Positions 5,150 through 8,718 of a stretch of 8,718 nt of DNA are shown piece after piece (positions within the stretch are counted from its first letter, which is position 1; each line of letters begins with the position of its first letter). The translations under genes were made by a program, and so were the position numbers. Source of the DNA: an uncultured Acidobacteriota bacterium (GTDB lineage Bacteria; Acidobacteriota; Blastocatellia; Pyrinomonadales; Pyrinomonadaceae); assembly GCA_946480545.1 (NCBI GenBank), contig CAMLKY010000056.1, positions 1 to 8,718 of the forward strand, in the 5' to 3' direction. The notes under the pieces are model-generated. The model had not been told where the DNA came from and did no database searches. It worked only from the letters and a program-made list of their open reading frames with translations.

Positions 5150-6656
5150 GCGTAGGATTCTTCCATGTTCGCCCATCCGCTTCCAACAGTTTGTCGGCCT
5201 CCGCAGGTCCCCATGTGCCGGCAGAATAATTAGGAAAGTCGCGGGCCGAGATCGCGGTCCACACATCAAGCACCGGCATCACGACTTGCCAGCTCGCCTC
5301 GACCATGTCCGCCCTCTGGAAAAGCGTCGCGTCACCGACCATGCAATCGTACAAAAGCCGTTCGTAACCCGTGCTGATCTGTTCGCCGAAATGGTCCCGG
5401 TAGTTGAAGTCCATATCCACCGCCCCGACCTTTACGATTGGGCCGGGGATCTTCGCACCGAAATGGAGCGTGATCCCTTCGTCGGGTTGAATGTGGATCT
5501 CGATCCGGTTCGTTCGCAGGCGGTCGACCGATGTGTCGCGAAACAACATGAACGGCGCCTTCTTGAACTGGACGACGATGCTCGAATGCTTTAGAGGCAG
5601 ACGCTTTCCCGTCCGCACGTAGAACGGCACATCAGCCCAGCGCCAGTTATCGATCGAAAGCTTGAGCGCTGCGTAGGTTTCAGTGTTCGAGTCCGCGGCA
5701 ACTTTTTCTTCAGAGCGGTACGCCGGGACCTTATCGCCGCTAATAACTCCATTGTCGTACTGGCCGCGGACCGTCTCCCGTAACGCAGCCTCGGACGTGA
5801 AGGGTTGGATCGCTGCTAGTATCTTCGCCTGTTCGTCGCGAACCGCGTCGGCCTCGAACGAGACGGGCGGTTCCATCGCCGTGAGCGTGACGAGCTGGAA
5901 GATATGATTCGGGATCATATCCCGCAGGGCCCCGGCCTTGTCATAGTACCCGCCGCGCGCTTCTACGCCGAGAGTTTCGGCGACGGTGATTTGAATGTTA
6001 TCGATGAAGTTCCGATTCCATATCGGCTCGAAGATGCTGTTACCGAACCGGAATACAAGGATGTTCTGGACCGTTTCCTTTCCGAGATAATGATCGATTC
6101 GATAGATCTGCCGTTCTTTGAGAATGGCGAGCAGATTCGCATTCAGCTTCTTTGCAGACGCCAGATCCTGACCGAAAGGCTTTTCGAATATGAACCGGCG
6201 CCAATGGCCGTCCTCTTCCTTCCCAAGACCGTTCCGCACGATCTTTTTCGCGACGTTCGCGAAAAGATCCGGCGGAATGGCCATGTAGAAAAAGAAGTTC
6301 GGCGGGATATCGTGCTTAGCACCGACCTCCGTGAGCAGGTCCTTCAGATCCTTGAATAGTTTCTTGTCGTCGTCGAAATCACCGCCGGTATAGAACGTTC
6401 GGCCGCAGAACCACTTGAGGAGCTCATCATCGCCATTCGCGCCGGCGAACTCCTCAAGGTTGGAATGCATGTCGGACCGAAATTCTTCCGAGGTCATTTC
6501 CTGACGGCCGACGCCCACGATCGCGAAGTTGGAGGGAAGGAATTTATCACGAGCGAGGTTGTACAGTGCAGGGAAGAGCTTACGCTTTGTAAGATCGCCG
6601 GTCGCACCGAAGATCACCATCACGCACGGATCGGACGTCTTGATCTGATCAGTCAT
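5127..6656 (-). CDS. zwf: Glucose-6-phosphate 1-dehydrogenase
   Basis: This enzyme oxidises glucose-6-phosphate to 6-phosphogluconolactone, yielding NADPH (or NADH), the first committed step of the oxidative pentose phosphate pathway. The 509 residues are full family length. The dinucleotide-binding fingerprint [10 protein letters not shown] lies at 17-26, followed by FEKPFG (157-162) and the substrate-binding/catalytic RIDHYLGKE (186-194, His189). [20 protein letters not shown] (232-251) places the second catalytic histidine at 251, the same 62-residue spacing as in the Leuconostoc enzyme. The C-terminal domain carries VRTGKRLP (347-354) and ends in [11 protein letters not shown]. The ATG at 6656 overlaps the end of the upstream S51 peptidase gene by 8 nt, and the 3' end overlaps pgl by 23 nt. 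This is a tightly packed operon with coupled translation. Confidence 0.97.
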   Translation of the reverse strand: MTDQIKTSDPCVMVIFGATGDLTKRKLFPALYNLARDKFLPSNFAIVGVGRQEMTSEEFRSDMHSNLEEFAGANGDDELLKWFCGRTFYTGGDFDDDKKLFKDLKDLLTEVGAKHDIPPNFFFYMAIPPDLFANVAKKIVRNGLGKEEDGHWRRFIFEKPFGQDLASAKKLNANLLAILKERQIYRIDHYLGKETVQNILVFRFGNSIFEPIWNRNFIDNIQITVAETLGVEARGGYYDKAGALRDMIPNHIFQLVTLTAMEPPVSFEADAVRDEQAKILAAIQPFTSEAALRETVRGQYDNGVISGDKVPAYRSEEKVAADSNTETYAALKLSIDNWRWADVPFYVRTGKRLPLKHSSIVVQFKKAPFMLFRDTSVDRLRTNRIEIHIQPDEGITLHFGAKIPGPIVKVGAVDMDFNYRDHFGEQISTGYERLLYDCMVGDATLFQRADMVEASWQVVMPVLDVWTAISARDFPNYSAGTWGPAEADKLLEADGRTWKNPTHEDIDRK

Positions 6657-7494
6657 TGCCGGCCCTCGCGTCCGCAGGCATGGAAGTTAGAAGTTCGACT
6701 GGAAGCGCCGACTCGACAACCTTACCTTGCTCAACGCGAACACGATAAGCCTTTTTGTCGGGACGCGAGGCGACAGTTTTGATCAATTGATCGTTCTCGA
6801 ACAGAAGCCCGACCCAGTTGTCCACCGCGATGCCGTCTTTTATCTCGCCGGATTGAAGCATTCGATGGTAACTGGGTTTCCGCTCCTTTTCGCTGTCGTA
6901 GTGCGGACAAACGCTCCCCTTTAGGAATCCGAGTCCATCCATCGCTGTTAGCCGCTCGGGCCGCGAATCCGTAACGCTTTGTTCGAACCAGCAATTAAGA
7001 CCGGCACTCTCACCCGACAAGACGATGCCGTTCTCCCACGCCTTGCGAAGCATCACGTCAACGCCCTGGGCTTTCCATAAAGCGATCGCGTTGAGCGTGC
7101 TGCCGGGACCGACGAATATTATGTCCGACGATAACAAGCGCGGTTCAAAGGCTTTCATCTGACTTGAATTTCCATACACCCTAAGGTGCCTGGGTTTGCA
7201 AGGCAGCTCGTTCATCAGCTCATACCAGTTCATGATGGCGGACGAGCTGTCGCCTTGAGGCGTAGGCAGGAAGCATATGACAGGCTCTCTCTTTCCTGTC
7301 AGCGCGAACAAGTAATTCATCAACAGGAGGTTGTTCGGCGCGGCGAGTCCGCCTCCCGCAGCAAAGATTCGGCGTTTCGTGTTCGGCGCCCGCTGCGAGG
7401 TCGCTTGCGACGAGAGGGCGAGCGCGCACGACGCAGATAAACCAGCTTTGAAGAAACTCCGGCGTGTAATGCCGACGGGTCGCAACTTATCCAT
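6649..7494 (-). CDS. Tat-exported S51-family (peptidase E / cyanophycinase-like) serine hydrolase
   Basis: The 281-residue protein starts at the ATG at 7494, which gives a short basic N-region, a twin-arginine motif T-R-R-S-F-F-K (10-16) and a hydrophobic stretch ([15 protein letters not shown], about 17-31). This is a Tat signal peptide with likely cleavage near residue 31-34. The mature part has the S51 fold signs: RRIFAAGGG strand (41-49), GPGSTLNAI (129-137) and the nucleophile elbow G-E-S-A-G (161-165, Ser163), with His198 (CPHYD) as likely base. Members are dipeptidases cleaving after Asp or cyanophycin-degrading enzymes; the substrate here is unknown. An earlier ATG at 7587 would bury the Tat motif behind 31 unlike residues, so it was not chosen. 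It is the first gene of the operon with zwf and pgl (8-nt overlap with zwf), an unusual partnership. It is divergent from the secreted protein at 7614. Confidence 0.85.
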   Translation of the reverse strand: MDKLRPVGITRRSFFKAGLSASCALALSSQATSQRAPNTKRRIFAAGGGLAAPNNLLLMNYLFALTGKREPVICFLPTPQGDSSSAIMNWYELMNELPCKPRHLRVYGNSSQMKAFEPRLLSSDIIFVGPGSTLNAIALWKAQGVDVMLRKAWENGIVLSGESAGLNCWFEQSVTDSRPERLTAMDGLGFLKGSVCPHYDSEKERKPSYHRMLQSGEIKDGIAVDNWVGLLFENDQLIKTVASRPDKKAYRVRVEQGKVVESALPVELLTSMPADARAGND

Positions 7495-7529
7495 CTGAAA
7501 CCTAAGTTTATCACGGTCGGTAACACCGC

Positions 7530-7559
7530 TTGCCAGATAAGAACCTGCTGGGTTATCGT
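7530..7559 (+). promoter_or_regulatory. Possible sigma-70 promoter of the secreted-protein gene
   Basis: TTGCCA (7530-7535, 5 of 6 matches to the -35 consensus) is followed after 18 nt by TATCGT (7554-7559, 4 of 6 to the -10). It lies in the 119-nt divergent intergenic region and would give a leader of about 48 nt. The match is only moderate. A small palindrome CGGT-AAC-ACCG (7518-7528) sits just upstream. Confidence 0.25.
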
Positions 7560-7604
7560 GGTGCGTCTGCTTCGCCGACCAACTCATTCTCTCGACCCTT
7601 CTTC

Positions 7605-7610
7605 GGAGGA
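7605..7610 (+). promoter_or_regulatory. Shine-Dalgarno deciding the start of the secreted-protein gene
   Basis: GGAGGA lies just upstream of the ATG at 7614. It favours this start over the in-frame ATG at 7530, and the resulting N-terminus is a clean signal peptide. Confidence 0.7.
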
Positions 7611-7613
7611 AAT

Positions 7614-8543
7614 ATGCCGCACAAAATAATTTTCGTTACCCTGCTTCTGTTGACGTGCCTCGGGCAGGCCTTCGGTCAGACCTACAAGCCCGCGATCGAA
7701 TTTGAATCGTTAATGACGATGAGATTTTACGAAGCCACGGGAGGATTCCTTGTTGAGGGGCTTGAGGTTGTCTTTCCTCCGGCTACCGTCCGCGCCGCGA
7801 CATTTGAGATCTCAAAAGTCGGCGGCGGCGTAGTATCCTCGGTGCCGCTGCGGATCGAACCACTTGCCGGCTTTCCGGCCTTCGCAATGCTTAGACCCGC
7901 CATCGGTAATCCGGGAACGGTGAAGGTCGCCCAGGCGGGCGACTATCTGATGTCGGTGAAGCTCGATGGACAGGCGATCACCACGATGCCTTTTACCCTG
8001 AAACAGGATGTCAGCGCCGATCCGTTTGCACCCGGAAGCAAGTGGGTACGCGACGGTGCGTGGCGGGATATGGCTTTCTTCTCGGCTCTTCCTGACGACC
8101 CGTCGGCTCAAATCTATTTCAACTATTGGTTGAGTACACGAGAACTTCCTGCGGGTATGAAGGCGCCGAAGGTCACGATCCATCTCGTCGCGAATGGAAA
8201 GGAAGTAGCGGCGAGCCGTGGGCCGGTGGTGCCGGACACGCTCGATTGGTATTTCTACGAGCGCAAGGAAATGATCATGGAGACGCAGCCGAAGCAGAAG
8301 TGGCTTACCGTCGGCGATGTCGCCAAGCTCAATGGCGAGATCTCGGTGATCGTGAAGGCGAACGGCACACCGGTAAAGACCTTCAAGGGTCGGGTCCAGG
8401 GCGGCGAGATCCAGAAGCTCGATCGCAGCCGCCTCGGTTACACGCCGAGTACGGACTTCATTTCACCGAGATACGTCGACACAACCGACCGGTCGCGATC
8501 AGACTTCACGATGCGGGATATGTATTGGATGAAGAAACAGTAG
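7614..8543 (+). CDS. Secreted protein of unknown function with signal peptide
   Basis: I do not recognise the family. The 309-residue product has a classic Sec signal peptide: MPHK, then IIFVTLLLLTCLGQAFG, with probable cleavage around residue 21-22 before TYKP. A cysteine at 15 is not in a good lipobox. The mature part looks beta-rich, with alternating hydrophobic strands such as ATFEISK (62-68), DYLMSVKLDG (110-119), KVTIHLVANGKEVA (186-199) and EISVIVKANG (242-251), suggesting two Ig-like or other beta-sandwich units (about 25-130 and 165-265). An aromatic-rich segment (GSKWVRDGAWRDMAFFSALP, 141-160) joins them. The tail (about 270-309) is polar, rich in Asp, Arg and Tyr. There are no enzyme motifs and no other membrane segment. 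The start is fixed by GGAGGA at 7605. It is divergent from a Tat-exported hydrolase, so both products act outside the cytoplasm, but no functional link is proven. Confidence 0.8.
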   Translation: MPHKIIFVTLLLLTCLGQAFGQTYKPAIEFESLMTMRFYEATGGFLVEGLEVVFPPATVRAATFEISKVGGGVVSSVPLRIEPLAGFPAFAMLRPAIGNPGTVKVAQAGDYLMSVKLDGQAITTMPFTLKQDVSADPFAPGSKWVRDGAWRDMAFFSALPDDPSAQIYFNYWLSTRELPAGMKAPKVTIHLVANGKEVAASRGPVVPDTLDWYFYERKEMIMETQPKQKWLTVGDVAKLNGEISVIVKANGTPVKTFKGRVQGGEIQKLDRSRLGYTPSTDFISPRYVDTTDRSRSDFTMRDMYWMKKQ

Positions 8544-8558
8544 CGGACTGAAGATACT

Positions 8559-8691
8559 GCCCGCGAAACACGCGAAAAGCGCGAAAAGGAAAGCGTGTTT
8601 CTTCGTCGTGTTGTTTCGTGTCTGTTTAGTGTGTTTCGTGGGTCGGCGTTGAGCGTGACCACGAATCAAACTAAACACACAAACAGGACAC
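8559..8691. repeat. Intergenic element with nested long inverted repeats
   Basis: Three overlapping inverted repeats follow the secreted-protein gene. CCCGCGAAACAC (8560-8571) pairs with GTGTTTCGTGGG (8631-8642), one mismatch (a G-T). GAAACACGC (8565-8573) pairs perfectly with GCGTGTTTC (8593-8601). The segment 8618-8644 pairs imperfectly with 8657-8691. The composition (runs of CGCGAAA and TTTCGTG) is like dispersed palindromic intergenic repeats seen in many large soil-bacterial genomes. No transposase, direct repeats or coding frame are visible. It could also act as a 3' structure for the gene ending at 8543. The last 27 bases of the window show nothing further. Confidence 0.5.
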
Positions 8692-8718
8692 TAAAGAGTC
8701 CCCTCTTCTCACGCCGAT

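Noticed and set aside
5150..5269. Longer start for 6-phosphogluconolactonase (40 extra codons)
   Set aside because: The extension lies wholly in zwf coding sequence and gives an atypical Cys/Arg/Pro-rich N-terminus; the ATG at 5149 matches the family start.
7495..7587. Longer start for the S51 hydrolase (31 extra codons)
   Set aside because: It would move the twin-arginine motif away from the N-terminus and extend across the divergent promoter region to close to the Shine-Dalgarno of the opposite gene.
7530..7613. Longer start for the secreted protein (28 extra codons)
   Set aside because: The strong GGAGGA at 7605-7610 and the clean signal peptide both support the ATG at 7614.
8438..8662. 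Minus-strand 74-codon frame at the right end
   Set aside because: It is formed by the inverted-repeat element and the antisense of the secreted-protein gene. The Arg/Ser-rich product has no start signal or family features.

Overview
The window reads as a dense bacterial chromosome segment of moderately high GC. It has housekeeping and accessory metabolic genes, several 4-23 nt gene overlaps, and no phage, plasmid, CRISPR or rRNA/tRNA signal. I think an acidobacterium, perhaps class Blastocatellia, is the most likely source. This rests on the protein flavour: a split chorismate mutase / ACT-less prephenate dehydratase, a stand-alone biotinyl domain protein and a Tat-exported S51 peptidase. It is an inference I could not test.

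Layout. Positions 1-1367 (+ strand) hold the end of an aromatic amino acid operon: the C-terminal part of an AroQ-type chorismate mutase, a prephenate dehydratase overlapping it by ATGA, and a type I-beta DAHP synthase. The dehydratase is only 107 codons long. It keeps both ends of the catalytic domain but lacks roughly 75 residues in the middle and any ACT domain. It is either a decayed gene, an assembly collapse or a very unusual minimal form. The DAHP synthase ends one base before the convergent stop of a biotin carboxyl carrier-like protein (1369-1872, - strand). A possible 40-codon membrane peptide (1869-1991) lies directly upstream of the carrier with an ATGA overlap. A hairpin followed by a T-rich run at 2043-2095 points in the + direction and could end antisense read-through from the aromatic operon.

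Positions 2102-2761 (- strand) encode a 1-Cys (Prx6-type) peroxiredoxin with a clear extended -10 promoter. Its upstream region contains GC-rich palindromes. Next come a CorC/HlyC-type DUF21-CBS membrane protein (2984-4297, -) and then, reading from high to low coordinates, an overlapping - strand operon. That operon is a Tat-signal S51 peptidase (start 7494), glucose-6-phosphate dehydrogenase zwf (start 6656) and 6-phosphogluconolactonase pgl (start 5149). The last two carry out the first two steps of the oxidative pentose phosphate pathway and supply NADPH. Divergent from this operon is a secreted protein of unknown function (7614-8543, +), followed by an intergenic element rich in long inverted repeats (8559-8691).

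How the genes fit together: the aromatic genes catalyse entry into the shikimate pathway and the chorismate-to-phenylpyruvate branch. The zwf/pgl pair supplies NADPH and pentose phosphates. Pentose phosphates lead to erythrose-4-phosphate, a DAHP synthase substrate, though nothing in the sequence links the two operons. No clear new defence or mobile system is visible. The most unusual items are the internally deleted dehydratase, the CorC homologue with altered DUF21 signature residues, the small membrane ORF coupled to an orphan biotinyl protein, and the palindromic intergenic elements.
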